Source: Galaxea fascicularis (taxonomy: Eukaryota; Cnidaria; Anthozoa; Scleractinia; Euphylliidae). From it: a stretch of 64,000 bases of DNA. The position numbers and the translations under genes were made by a program. Positions 21,901 through 32,799 of this stretch are shown piece by piece (position 1 is the stretch's first letter; the number at the start of each line of letters is the position of its first letter). Location: the NCBI GenBank assembly GCA_948470475.1, contig OX419338.1:31591882-31655881 (forward strand), given 5' to 3'. Below the pieces are notes generated by a model. That model was not told the DNA's origin, ran no database searches, and was given only the letters and a program-made list of their open reading frames with translations.

Positions 21901-24900
21901 TCTAAGTTCAGGTCTCCTCTGCGGAACTTGCTGTAATATTCTGCCATTATCTCATCCGGATTGTTGGCAACATCATCTACGAGGAAAAGAAATAAACAAA
22001 GAAAAAAAAAATGTGTAACTTGAAAAGGAAACAGTACATGAACAATAACACAGAGCTAAATGGAAAACTTTCCGAAACGTTCCTCGTGTACGTAACGGTC
22101 ACCAAATATATTTGTTTATCCGCTTCTTTTTTGTTATTTCATATTCAGAAAACGCAAGGAAAAGTTTAAAGAGATACACGAAGAATAATAGGCCATTTTC
22201 GTATTCTCGGTATTGAACTGGATCTAGCATGAAGTGGAGGCTCTTGCGGGGGAATCTTTTCATGTGTAAATATATTCCCCCGCAAGAGCCTCCACTTCAT
22301 GCTAGATCCAGTTCAATACCGAGAATACGAAAATGGCCTATTTATCATTAAAAGTAATTGACCGCCGACCGGTCGGCTCAGTTGGTAAAGTGCCGGACTA
22401 CCGTGCGGACCAACACTCTGCGTCTTTTATAAATAACTGAGGAGAAAGTGCTTCCTTTACAATGACTTCTGCAAATGGTTAGACTTTCTAGTCTTCTCGG
22501 ATAAGGACGATAACCTGAGGTCCCGTCTCACAACTCTTCACAAACGTAACGAACCCTGGCTGTGACCACCCCTCGTGCTGGCCTAGAGGGCCATGTGTTA
22601 GAAAACTCTATTATTGGGTTATCATGTCTTTACCTTATTAAAATAAAGAATATCGTATCGAATCATATCGTATCGTAATGTAACGCGGCTCCATTTTGGG
22701 TTGTGTGAAGATCTGAAGAACAACTGATGCATTCAGCCGTAATTGTAGAGCTGCTGACAAACCAGGCAGCCAACTTCGGTTTTTCAGCTAAATCAGTGGT
22801 TGAACGTTTCTTACTCATGTAACATTTACAATTGTCTCCAGATTCTGGACAACAGAATTCTCACACATCTACACTGCGTTGTCCCTTGTCCAATTCAAAA
22901 TAGCAGCCACTTTATGTGAATGGGCTTGTTGGTGTGAAATAACCCATAAAATCAAAGTACTGCTTGGATGAAGGCATCAAGCTTCTAGAAAAGGAAATTC
23001 GAAATTTTGCTAACCGAAGAGCTGGTTTGAGACGATTTGGCCTTAAAATGGCAATTTCCATAAAATTCGCTTCATACTTTGGCTTACAAACTGCCTATCA
23101 TGTCTAAAACGTAGGCCAGGCCTTCAAATAACGGCCAGTCAACGGACAATGTCCGGTCAAAAATAGGTTTTGTTTGGTCAAATTATTAGATGGCTGGACA
23201 ATTTCTCCGTTCGTTTACGCTGGTAAGGAAAAAATTTAAGAGTTTCAAGTTTTAAATATTCAAAGGTCCAATATTATAGGCGTTTGTGAAAAAGGAGGGG
23301 AAAAGGAGGATACTTAACTACCAGACCAAGAACTCGACGATGCTCATGTACAAGAGCTCGATGGTCGTGTACAATAAATGTATTGAAAATTTACTTGTTT
23401 CATATATTTAAACATCCTGTGAAAGGGGGAGGGGGCACTTTTATAGCGATAAGACGTAATCGATGTTTGTCCGACCGGTTGGCTCAGTTGGTAGAGTGCC
23501 GGACTACCGTGCGGGAGGTCGTGGGTTCAAAGCCCCGGCCGGACCAACACTCAGGGTCTTTAAATAACTGAGAAGAAAGTGCTTCCTTTGCAATGACATC
23601 TGCAAATGGTTAGACTTTCTAGTCTTCTCGGATAAGGACGATAAGCCCGAGGTCCCGTCTCACAACTCTCCACAATTAATTCTGTGGGACGTTAAAGAAC
23701 CACTAGGGGCTTTAACGAACCCTGGCTGTGACCACCGCTAGTGCTGACCTTGGGTTGGTGCTTCACACAGGGATAACCTCATTACACCATTCCCCCTTGG
23801 ACAGAATTCCAAGAAAATTAGTATGAAAAATGGGATATGTTCGAGCAAATATAGGTTTGACCGGACTATTTGACCGGCGCAAGCCGAGAAATTATTTGAA
23901 GCCCTGTAGGCCAGTATTCTTTCTGGGGTGTTAGGGCTAGAATTCGATGAAATAGAGTATGACGTTTGCTAAAAATTCAAAGAACAAAAAAAAAGTATTT
24001 AATGCACGGATGATTTCTTATGTTTCTCCAAATTCAGGCCTTCAAATCACATATAACTGCAGATCTACGTCCCCCACATGACAACCAGTCTGCACACCAA
24101 AGCGGAGAGAAATTTAGAACTGACTTTTTTGGGCCAAAATCGCCAAAAATACAGGGTGATGTTTGCCACACAAAGCCAAGCCTGTACACGAGAAACCAGC
24201 AATATTTGAGCATCCCAGAAAAGTCAAATAAGCACAGTGTTCCACCCAAGCCTTCAATTATTTGAATAAGGCAACATTGGCACCAAAAAGAACAAGGAAA
24301 AAAAACACATGACAGACATATTACATGTATGTTGATAACAGCTGGTTAACCTTATTGCTATACAACTTAAACCCTTCAAATCCTAAGGTCAAAATTTTAA
24401 TTCTCATTTGTTGCTGTTACACATTTCCTATAGAAGTAGTAGGGAGAAATTGTTAAAATATCATGTCCTTAATTCTCTTGGTGTTTGAAGGAGAAATTTG
24501 ATGTTGATCACTCTTTGGGTTAACCATGTATGGTTTTAGAAGGAAATCTCCTGTAAGTATCTTTTATTCAATAGCTGACACAGAGCAATGTTAATTTGGA
24601 GTATTTTCAAATGACATTTCACTTGCTTCACTAGTAGCATAATCACATTAGATCTCTAGGATTAGTTTTAGAATATCAAAACTACCTTCAGAACTAATCC
24701 CATAACTGATCATTTTGCACATTGCATTTAGTTTGAAAAAGGCATTATTTGCTTTCAAATAATATTTTACGCGACAATTTAACCATTATTATTTAATAGT
24801 TTCTGTGGCTGCAGAGAGAGGTTGGGAACTAGGAATAAGGATACTGATTTGAGTTTTGAATCAAGATGGCATCTACAACTAATGTCATAATTTGGTATTG

Positions 24901-27474
24901 TTGTATGATGCATGTCACGTTGTTGGTCACATCGACACAAAAATTAATTTTTCATTGACCCTCCTCCTCCCCACTTCTGCCTCTCTCTTGTTTTATTGTG
25001 TATCTATGATTTCTAGCGCTTGATTGCCCTCACCTTTGCAGGCAATACATATTTTAATGTAATTCTGGTTATCATATTTGTATTGGATATTAAGGTTTTA
25101 ATAAACCGGCTACAGTATGTGTTGAATTTCGCATAGCCATTTTTTCTCCATCATGTTGTTTGTATTGCCTTTGCGAACAGAGCCCAGCACAAATTTCATT
25201 CTGATTAAAATCTACTATGTGGGGAAAACTGGAGCATAAATGCATTTTTATGTTAATAATGCAGGCTTCACAGCAAAAGAAAGTCTGAGTTCTCCCAGCT
25301 TTAGCTCATTAAAATTGTCTTCAGATTGTTTTGGGGTTAAAATGTCCCCTTGTTTCAAACAAGTCTTCTCCTTCTGACCTCAACTTTTTCCCACTCTGAC
25401 TTGAACCCTAAATTTTAGAACTGTAACAACTGAGACCAGAGAAAAGAAAACCTAAGCTAAAAGGTCGAGTCAGCAGAAAGCAAATCGTAATTTTTAAGAA
25501 GATTACGACATTTTTAATTTTAAAAGACATGTTTCGATGTTGCCAACATCATCCTAAGCTATAAAAAAAATTAATAAAATCCAGACCAAAACACTTTTAA
25601 TATTCGGAGACAAAAAATAAGATCAACCAAATGGAGCACTGTCATATTCAGAGAAAAGAGTTACTTCACCTTGTCTTTTCGTTTTAGACACATATATATA
25701 TACAGCTGTACATAGTTTGGTCTGAGCAAACTAATAATCTAACTCTCTTGCTGTCTTGAAAATGCTGGGGGAAATGGAAGGGAAGGAAAATGTGCTAAAC
25801 CTTGACTCCATTAGGACTAAACTCTTTGTTTAAGTTGTGATACATTTATACTTGTTCCTAATGCTTTTAATAAACTATTGTTACCTTGTACATATAGAAT
25901 CTGATCACATTTTTTCTCGAGTTGGTGATGATGTCGGAGAATGCCCAAACAATGTGGGTTTTAAACTTTTTTAATTCTTAAAATGATTTTAAGTCATTTT
26001 TATCAAAGTTTTTTTTTGTATTATTTGAAAAAATAAAATGAAAAGAGGAATTCAAGAAACCCATTAAGAAATAATTATTATTGTCAACAGTACACATGAA
26101 AAACAATAAAATAATTTTATAGATAGCCAGTGTTTGAGAAAATGATAGTCTGGTTCATGGTCCAAATGGGCCCACAATTCAAGTAGACATTATTTCATAA
26201 CACATGATATGGAGCAATTACAGAATACACGTCCACGTCATTTACATATGTCGGCGTCTTTTGAAGAAGGAGGCATACATTATTCAATGTATGTAAATGA
26301 TGTGGCCAGGTATTCTGTAATCTAGTCTGTTTTTATCATGTGTTGGACCATACAACTCACATCAATACGCTATCAAAAGTGATGTTAGTGGAAATTTCTT
26401 GGGGGTTTAATCACCAAAAACAATTAAGAAGAATCTGCCCAATAAGCGCTTAATATTGGCGCGTGCTTTTGAAGAGCGCATAATAAAATGACCAGTGAAT
26501 ACATTAACACCATAAAGATAAGAAACTATAATGTAAAATAATGTTACTTTGTAATTTCCAGAGAATTGTGGTGTAAGAGAGCAATGGCCCTTGTGTGAAG
26601 CTAGCAATCGCCAAACTGACATTTCCACTTTTGAGGAGGGAATTATACGTTTGTATCTCACAAGTTGACCTGTTGACAAGCAACCGTACACGAACACAAA
26701 TTTCCGTATGATTATTTGCAGGCCGAGATTTAATTAAAAGTGGGCAATTTTAAACAGATGTTTTGGAAGCCAACTCCGTGTCAAACGGTAGTTTCATCTG
26801 ATATGCATAAGCTTACCTCAGCGAACTTGGCCTACAACGTATACGTACAGACTACAATGATTCATTGGTATGTGCGAAATCAACCACAAAAGGTAATTGT
26901 GCATCACGCACAAAAGAAAAAAAAATCAAACAAATTATTCAGTTTGACAGAGAAAAATCGATTATTTGAACCTACCAAACTCTGGATCCGGCTTCTTTTT
27001 TGTCGTGTTGTCTTCCTTCAGTTTCTGCTGAAATTCATTCCATGTAACATACCCATCTCCATTCCGATCAACCACTAGGAACATTTTGTGGTTGTTCTCT
27101 CGAGCTTCTTGGATGTGCTCCTTGATTTTATCATGAATCCAAACTGTGAGCTCTGCCTTGTTCACTTTGTGGTCTCCATCCTTATCAACCTTGTGAAAGA
27201 GCTCAATAAGACGCCGGTAGCCGTCCATGTTGTCGAACAACAACGTGCCGTCTTCGACCATTTTTCCGAGGAAAGCTTCGTGATGATAGTCTTTGTTAAC
27301 ATGTCCATCTCGTTCGAGTTTCAAGCCTTTGATGTGATCTTCAAGTAAAGGTTTCTTTGGTTTTGGATCCTTTACATCATCAGTCGATAGCGTTCTGCTT
27401 GTGTTTAACGGCTTGGCGAGACACATCGGTAGCATGACCAAAAGTAACACAAAACGGTCTTTCAAGACCGCCAT
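19000..27474 (-). CDS. SDF4: 45 kDa calcium-binding protein (Cab45/SDF4), CREC family
   Basis: Four exons, 26976-27474, 21786-21976, 20649-20737 and 19000-19243, give 340 residues in frame; human SDF4 is 362. I start at the methionine at 27474 because it opens a signal peptide (residues 1-20, MAVLKDRFVLLLVMLPMCLA). A Met 18 codons upstream would put charged residues before it. Six EF-hand loops are visible: D97-E108, D136-E147, D188-E199, D225-E236, D269-E280 and D305-E316, each with acidic residues at loop positions 1 and 12. The LKLERDGHVNKDYHHEAFLGK block and the C-terminus HDEF match Cab45 (human ends HEEF) and separate it from reticulocalbins ending HDEL. Known role: Golgi-lumen calcium sensor for cargo sorting. 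Intron 1 is about 5 kb and transposon-rich. Confidence 0.94.
19259..19661. mobile_element. MITE with GGCCTGTTTCAAAC termini
   Basis: GGCCTGTTTCAAAC at 19259 is inverted exactly at 19648-19661. The interior repeats GTTTCAAACGTCG and ACTGCCGTG blocks in both orientations. It begins 16 bp from the SDF4 last-exon acceptor. Confidence 0.8.
19881..20361. repeat. Dispersed repeat, AGGGAGCTTAAGCAACGA family
   Basis: Contains two direct copies of AGGGAGCTTAAGCAACGA (19881, about 20022) and GTGCGTTTTACATTTTGGTA. It ends in GTCGTCGTCGTCGTTGCTTC, an inverse of the start. Other copies lie at 39222-39735 and about 50963-51060. It is probably a degraded DNA transposon family. Confidence 0.65.
20776..21057. 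mobile_element. MITE with TTAGGGACAGGTCAT ends and a poly-C tract
   Basis: TTAGGGACAGGTCATTATTT is repeated inverted at 21038-21057 (AATGATGACCAGTCCCTTA). The interior is a run of degenerate GTGACCCTCCC units ending in an 18-C homopolymer. It lies in SDF4 intron 2, 39 bp upstream of exon 3 (20649-20737) on the minus strand. Confidence 0.75.
21058..21335. repeat. Retroelement-like repeat with hammerhead-like core
   Basis: Not coding. It carries CTGATGA at 21277-21283 followed after a short stem-like stretch by GTCGAAAC at 21309-21316, in the order of a hammerhead ribozyme core. Penelope-like elements are known to carry such motifs; membership here is inferred. Confidence 0.4.
21417..21690. 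mobile_element. Truncated MITE related to 1785-2140
   Basis: Starts GGGGTGTTTACATGATACCG, like the element at 1785. It keeps the GAATGAAATTCTCGCCCC and GTGCCGGTATGA interior, but the right inverted terminus is missing. Confidence 0.6.
22187..22342. repeat. Perfect 69-bp-arm palindrome
   Basis: Left arm 22187-22255 and right arm 22274-22342 are exact reverse complements with an 18 bp spacer. It sits in SDF4 intron 1. The absence of mismatches implies a recent origin or ongoing arm conversion. Confidence 0.95.
22363..22678 (+). mobile_element. tRNA-derived SINE, family C, B-box deleted
   Basis: Begins GACCGGTCGGCTCAGTTGG, then jumps from CCGTGCGG straight to ACCAACACTC. This removes the B-box region present in the copy at 23468. 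It ends in TATCGTATCG repeats. SDF4 intron 1. Confidence 0.85.
23468..23790 (+). mobile_element. tRNA-derived SINE, family C
   Basis: Best-preserved head of the family: GACCGGTTGGCTCAGTTGG A box, GTGGGTTCAAAGCCC B box, then the shared body. SDF4 intron 1, same strand as the copy 1.1 kb upstream. Confidence 0.85.
26217..26321. repeat. Imperfect foldback element
   Basis: ATTACAGAATAC at 26217 is inverted as GTATTCTGTAAT at 26310-26321, with a second paired block CATTTACATA / TATGTAAATG inside. SDF4 intron 1. Confidence 0.7.
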
Positions 27475-28028
27475 GTTGGATCGCCAGCAAGATGTACTCG
27501 TCCCAGTCTTCTTGTTTCCCCTGAACACTGCACACGTGTAACATGTCCACGGTCACGCACGAACATGGTCGTTTCGTTGTCAAACAAATCTGCTCAACAA
27601 ACGCTTTTGAACGTGTGGCTTCAGTTATTTTTACGGGCTTTTCAATTACAGAAACGCATTCAAAGTTGTTCAGTCCAATTTTCTCGATATTCTATGTGTT
27701 TTTTTTTTCCGTTTGTAAGGACTAATTTCTTCAAAACCCTGGAAGTAATTCCATGAAAAAGTTAGGGCGTGCTTACTGAATATTTGAATGAGGTATAAAG
27801 CCTACTGACCGAGTCAATCCTTGGGTTCACACTAGGCACTAAGTCTGTCTTAGCCTAAGTCAAGTCAAGTCACCCTAAGTCCGCTTTAGCGTTCAGACAT
27901 ATCTAAAAGACAAATTCTTTCCGTGCAAAGCTGTCATCATTAACGATAAAAATAACAGATAAGGTAACTAGCATCATAAATGTGGTGAAGTAGTCACGAT
28001 CCATTTTAGCGAAGAAGTTGAGATCAAA

Positions 28029-29303
28029 ATGAGACCGAGAAGCCGTAAAATCGCTGTAATTGCGACTGTTGTCTGTTTGTTAAATTTACAAAGGTTGATC
28101 AGCCAAATAACCTTACGAAATCTTATGTTCCTTCGTGAAAGAATGATGGAAGATTTTGTCCAAGAGAGTGAAAGCCTGCTTTTTCTGACCGCCCTGCTTT
28201 TGAGCGTTCACCGAAGACGAGGTAATTTTCAGCACATAAGAAGAAGAGCGTGGGCCTGGCCAAGACCGCAGAACTGGTTTGATGTAATGCTAGCATCACC
28301 TCGGCTGAATGTTCTTTGGAAACCAAACTTTAGAATGGAACGTGAAACGTTTGATGAGCTTTGCCGAATTCTCCGTGGTGATCTGACGAGACAGGAAACG
28401 AGATTGAGAAAGCCTGTGTCTGTAGAGAAGCGTGTTGCTGTTGGTGTTTGGAGACTTTCCACTGGAAACAGTTATAGGTCATGTGGACTGCAGTTTGGCC
28501 TGGGAAAATCTACAGCTAAAGTGATATGTCAAGAGTTCGAGGAAGCTTTGTGTCGAAAAAAGGACTTATTTATTCGATTCCCTTACACTGAAGACGAAGT
28601 GCAAGAAGCGATGGACATCTTTGAAGAAGAATACAAGTTTCCACAAATTGTAGGAGCAATTGACGGCTGCCACATAGAAATCAACGCGCCACCGGAGAAT
28701 AAGGAAGATTACTTTAACAGAAAGCAGTATTACAGCATCAACCTGCAAGGGACAGTGAACTCGCGGCTGCTTTTTCAACATGTAGCAGTGGGCTATCCCG
28801 GTAGTATTCACGATGCAAGAGTGCTACGACTGAGTGGGATTTTTGACCTTGCAGAAAACGAAGAAATTTTATCAGCACCTACAAGAATGGTTAATGGGGG
28901 ACTGTTGAGGCCAATGCTAGTAGGTGACAGTGCTTATCCTTTGAAAAACTGGCTAATAAAGCCTTTTTCAAACAGAGGACGCCTATCGCCTCAGAAAAGA
29001 CGCTTCAATGAAAAATTAAGTGCAATGAGATCAGTGATCGAGAGGGCGTTCGGCTTGTTAAAAGGACGGTGGAGGCTTTTACTAAAAAAGAATGAACAGA
29101 GTCACACTTCCGTACCGCGAAGCGTGACAGCAGCTTGTGTTTTACATAATTTTTGCATAATGCAAGGGGATTCATTTGATGATGACGACGATCGCCCACC
29201 ACCGGACGATCAAAATGACGCAGACGAAGGTGATGAAGCACAAGACGGATCAGCTACACGCCAAACTATGCTAGATTATCTAATTTCTCAGGGTGTACTT
29301 TAA
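28029..29303 (+). CDS. Harbinger (HARBI1-like) DDE transposase
   Basis: A single uninterrupted frame of 424 residues. The DDE nuclease core is intact: D212 in VGAIDGCHIEI, D300 in VGDSAYPL and E338 in SVIERAFGLLKGRW. The YYSINLQ, GYPGSIHDARV and AACVLHNFC blocks typical of HARBI1/PIF transposases are in place. A helix-turn-helix-like segment lies at about residues 130-165. The C-terminal 40 residues are rich in Asp/Glu. The N-terminal 30 residues are hydrophobic and unusual, so a later start is possible. Known role: cuts and inserts the element with the help of the Myb-like partner, which binds DNA and aids nuclear import. No stop or frameshift is present, so recent activity is plausible. An AATAAA lies at 29443. 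Confidence 0.93.
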   Translation: MRPRSRKIAVIATVVCLLNLQRLISQITLRNLMFLRERMMEDFVQESESLLFLTALLLSVHRRRGNFQHIRRRAWAWPRPQNWFDVMLASPRLNVLWKPNFRMERETFDELCRILRGDLTRQETRLRKPVSVEKRVAVGVWRLSTGNSYRSCGLQFGLGKSTAKVICQEFEEALCRKKDLFIRFPYTEDEVQEAMDIFEEEYKFPQIVGAIDGCHIEINAPPENKEDYFNRKQYYSINLQGTVNSRLLFQHVAVGYPGSIHDARVLRLSGIFDLAENEEILSAPTRMVNGGLLRPMLVGDSAYPLKNWLIKPFSNRGRLSPQKRRFNEKLSAMRSVIERAFGLLKGRWRLLLKKNEQSHTSVPRSVTAACVLHNFCIMQGDSFDDDDDRPPPDDQNDADEGDEAQDGSATRQTMLDYLISQGVL

Positions 29304-29442
29304 TTCAGCTACCTTCCTCATTGCACTGTAAGACGCATTGTAGTTCAATGGCGTGACAATGTTTTTCTTTATAAACGAACATCTATTAAGCTTGATTTTT
29401 TAAAATTTTCCATTTTTTTCCCAAAAAAGCTGTGTTACAATC

Positions 29443-29448
29443 AATAAA
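29443..29448 (+). terminator. Polyadenylation signal of the Harbinger transposase
   Basis: AATAAA 140 bp after the transposase stop, in the convergent gap. Confidence 0.55.
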
Positions 29449-29585
29449 ATGCTAAATAAGATTGAATGCCTGTTACTCTACTATTCATAATACAAATTAT
29501 AAATGAAGCTTTTGCGAAGCCAGCTAGTTAACAACAGAACATGTAAATATTAAAAGAATTAATCGGCAATGCATGCAACATCTTT

Positions 29586-30660
29586 TTAGTCACTTTTTAA
29601 ACAGTCTTTTAAAATGTCTTTTAGGCCTGACACAAGAGCCTTGGTCTGCTCTGTCTGACTTTGTATGGCAGCCTGCTGCAGTTCCATGCTGCGGTTGAAG
29701 CGTTCGGCTTGCTTTTCCATGGAAATACGCCACATGTCACATATTCCCTTCATGTAGGGGTCTTCATCTTGGTCATTTGGCTCCTTTCTCTTGCGCTTGG
29801 GGGCTTTCCCTTTTGTCTTTGGTGGGACTTGCTGCGGTGGTGATTCATCTGAGGCCGAACTTGTGCTAGGCTGCTGAGAATCAGAACTCGCGGATGATGA
29901 TGACTTTTCTCCCTCTTTCGAGAGTGGTCCTGCTGAGGGAGACTTCTTCTTTGGAATGACCTTTGAAGAACTTATGGTCATCCGATCAGGGTTAATAGCG
30001 TCCCGTGTCCCTAGAATATCATCTAGTTCCTCGTAGAACGCGCAGTTACTTTGAAGCTTCTTAGCGCCTTCTTCTCCAGTGGAAGCCATTTTCGTTCTCA
30101 CCTGGCGGTATTCATATTCCAGGTTCTTTATTCTTTTCTTGAGTTGATCCAGGTTTTTGTTCGATGACACCCCCATATCGAAGCACTTGTCTTGAAATTT
30201 TTTTAAAATTTGACTCCACAGACTTTTTTTTTGAGCGGTCGAAGCAGATTTCAGGGAATCGTAAAGGGCACCCCAAATCTCCAGCAATATGCTAGTTTCA
30301 TCTCTGGTCCAGTCAACCCTTGTGCGCTTAGACACTTCTGAGTTCGGACTTTGGTCGCTGCGCAGCTCTGAAGGACCTGGAGGCACCGGTATGGGAGCCA
30401 TCATGGGTGGATAGTAAGCTCCAAATGGTGGCATAAATGGAGAAGGAGACCGACTAAACTGGGGCGGTGAAGCGGCGTTAAAAACATGAGGTATTCGTGC
30501 TTCAGATCTGTTGGGAAATCGGCGAGGAATATCAAAAGAAAAGAAAATGACACTTACGTAGGCCAATAAAAAAGCGATCAAGCCACGCAACTTACGTCGC
30601 ATAGGGTAAAAAGTCGGTAGCGTAACTGGCTTCTACCGTTTCGTCCTCTTGGCGATGCAT
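29586..30660 (-). CDS. Harbinger Myb/SANT-like DNA-binding protein (two exons)
   Basis: The open frame reaches a Met at 30602, but its first 30 residues are hydrophobic and look intronic. I prefer two exons: 30596-30660 (ATG at 30658-30660, ends GCGAC before GTAAGT) and 29586-30507 (acceptor CCCAACAG). Phases match and the total is 328 residues. The new N-terminus is acidic (MHRQEDETVEASYATDF). A Pro/Ser-rich stretch follows, then a Myb/SANT-like trihelix at about residues 85-180 with WTRDETSILLEIWG, LWSQILKKF and LDQLKKRIKNLEYEYR. After that come a Ser-rich region, a basic PKRKRKEP nuclear-localisation-like segment, and a Gln-rich C-terminal helix. It pairs with the transposase in the same element. 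Confidence 0.85.
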
Positions 30661-31061
30661 CTTCAGCCCGATCTTCAGTTAATTTTGTTCGCGAGAACTG
30701 AAACTGTCGTGATTTCTTTGGTTTTCGTGCCTAACGCGGGAATCTCTATCTGATAAAACCCACGATTTTGGAATTTTTTTGCTATCAGGTTTCTTAAGTC
30801 AGCCTTAAGTCATGTTTGAAACGGACTTAAGAACTGCTTAGATCGTTTGAGTTTGCCGACACTAAGACAGAAATCACGCTTCTCTGACTTAGCGGTTCAC
30901 ACCTGTCATTTTCACTAAGTCGACTTAAGAGATTACTAAGTCAGACTTAGTGGTCTAATGTGAACCCAGGTAATCAATCAGTTTGGAGGCCGGAAGTAAT
31001 TTGGCAGCCGCGATCACCAATAGAATTTGGCTCAATAATTTACCCCAGAATGCATCCGCCT

Positions 31062-31133
31062 GCCGCGATCGTCTAGTGGTTAGGACCCTGCGTTGTGGCC
31101 GCAGTAACCCAGGTTCGAATCCTGGTCCCGGCA
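31062..31133 (+). tRNA. tRNA-His (anticodon GTG), copy 1
   Basis: 72 nt cloverleaf: acceptor GCCGCGA/TCCCGGC, D arm GTCTAGTGGTTAGGAC, anticodon arm CTGCG-TTGTGGC-CGCAG, T arm CCAGG-TTCGAAT-CCTGG, discriminator A. GTG in the loop gives His. Acceptor pair 5-68 is C.C, a mismatch. A T-run follows within a few bases, suitable for Pol III termination. Confidence 0.9.
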
Positions 31134-32727
31134 CGTATTTTTTTTTTTATTGTTGATGCTTTTTTTTTCTACGCTGATAAACGGATTCTTGAATGAATAC
31201 GCTGAAATAATTGCCGGAAGTTATCCTGTATTATTTTTGCTAGCAAAAAGTAAAGAATTGGGACCTGAAATTGTAGGTCAGCACCAACAGTTTCTTGCGA
31301 CTGTCTTACCCGGGTGTCTGACCCATGGTTGCTGTGCTAACACAGGGGCACAAAACGAATCTGCTCCTCACTTTATCTGTTCCCCCGAGGTATTTTGCTG
31401 GCCGGCAAAATATCAGTTATTTCCCGGAGTTGGTGTTAAAATTTCTTTCTGCTGATGGTTCCGGTTGGTAATTACTGAAGTGTGCCAGTGTGAGTCTTGC
31501 TGGCTGGCGAAATGTGGTTTGTTGTGAGAAATTTGTGTACCCTAGTTGAATTTAGTCAACTGGTAAGGTTCCTTAAAGAACAAGTTCGCATTTCGACCAT
31601 AGTTTCACGCGCCTTGCAGTCGCAAGATGGTAGGATTCGATGTTCCGTGGACAGAAATCTTGATTTTTTTTTTCAATTTCCCACACTGATTTTTTTGTTC
31701 AGTTTTGGACAATGCGGAGATAACTGTAAATAAAATCTGTTTCTGGAAAGAAAAGTAGGGGTCACCGACCATTTACGAGAGTAAACTGAGGGCGAAGGGA
31801 AAGCAACAGCTGCCATCCTTTTACTTGCTTAGCTTTCTTCCTCAGCGCGCTCGCTCGATGGCTGACGTAGCATGACTTGTGACATGGATTTGGTGCGCAG
31901 CAGGGGTGCGCGTGAACAATAAGCGCGAACGTCCTTAAAACTTTCCCACCTAAGAGTGACTTAATAGATTTTACTCTGGCTAACGACAGACAATTTTACT
32001 TGTCAAAGGAAGACCCCTTAGGAATTCAAGGGTTTCGATTTCTGGCAAGTACGAATAACTCCACGATAATTAATGTCCTATTAGTCATATTTATTTAATC
32101 AATTATTCCATTTTTCTTTGTTTTTGCTTTGTTTCTTGTTTCCTTTTGATGATAAATCAGCCAATTCAAGTTAACCAACCTGTGCAATGTCAATGTGTCG
32201 ATCGACGCCTAATTTGCCGGCTGATCGACGCCGACTTTAAACAGACCAAGGGATTTAGAGTGCTGGTTAACAGCATATGCTGTTTTTGAAAGTTTAATCA
32301 CAGACTCATCGAGAGAAGGAAAGCCAAGATCGACCGCGAAAAACAGCGAGGAGGAGGGTAACATGATGTTATGTTCAGTTCAGTACATTTCGCACTTCAG
32401 TTTTATACAATTTGACTATGGTTTGCAAAAGTAACTACATGTTTACGCCGTCTTATGTCCAGATTGGTACTCGCTTTCAGCCCTATTAGGTTTTCGCTGT
32501 AAAACATGAGGATTTGCGGATCTCTAGGCAAAATTCAAGAGACTAGCAAATAAAGACAATAAAAAGGGGACAAGGCTTAACTGATTAACACTGAGGTGGT
32601 GTAAACGTAGATGCTCAACTTTTTGTTTTAATTTTAAAGTTATTTTTTCCCTCACGTCTACTTTTTGGATGAATTAGTTCATGACTCCATTTCAAAACGG
32701 CAACACCATCAACCTCCTTGGTGGCTC

Positions 32728-32799
32728 GCCGTGATCGTCTAGTGGTTAGGACCCTGCGTTGTGGCCGCAGTAACCCAGGTTCGAATCCTGGTCCCGGCA
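32728..32799 (+). tRNA. tRNA-His (anticodon GTG), copy 2
   Basis: Differs from copy 1 only at position 5 (GCCGTGA instead of GCCGCGA). Position 68 is again C, so pair 5-68 is T.C where the animal consensus is T-A. All other arms are intact, and a T9 run follows directly. Confidence 0.9.

Larger units (their letters stand above)
27822..30968. mobile_element. Complete PIF/Harbinger DNA transposon
   Basis: 3,147 bp. The left terminus TGGGTTCACACTAGGCACTA and the inverse of the right end, TGGGTTCACATTAGACCACT, match over about 34 bp with few differences. It holds the two genes expected of an autonomous Harbinger: a HARBI1-type DDE transposase (plus) and a Myb/SANT-like protein (minus), convergent with about 280 bp between stops. 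AAGTC/GACTT motifs are repeated inside both ends (27850-27900, 30795-30950), possible transposase-binding sites. The usual 3 bp target duplication is not clear from the flanks. It lies between the SDF4 start and the tRNA-His pair. Confidence 0.92.

Noticed and set aside
30508..30602. Hydrophobic N-terminus of the 338-residue minus-strand frame as a signal or membrane segment
   Set aside because: It coincides with a well-formed short intron, and the spliced version keeps frame and starts with an acidic, non-hydrophobic N-terminus.
27812..30975. A 3 bp TWA target-site duplication for the Harbinger element
   Set aside because: The bases next to the two termini (CCT on the left, GGT on the right) do not match, and shifting the ends by one or two bases does not give a clear duplication.
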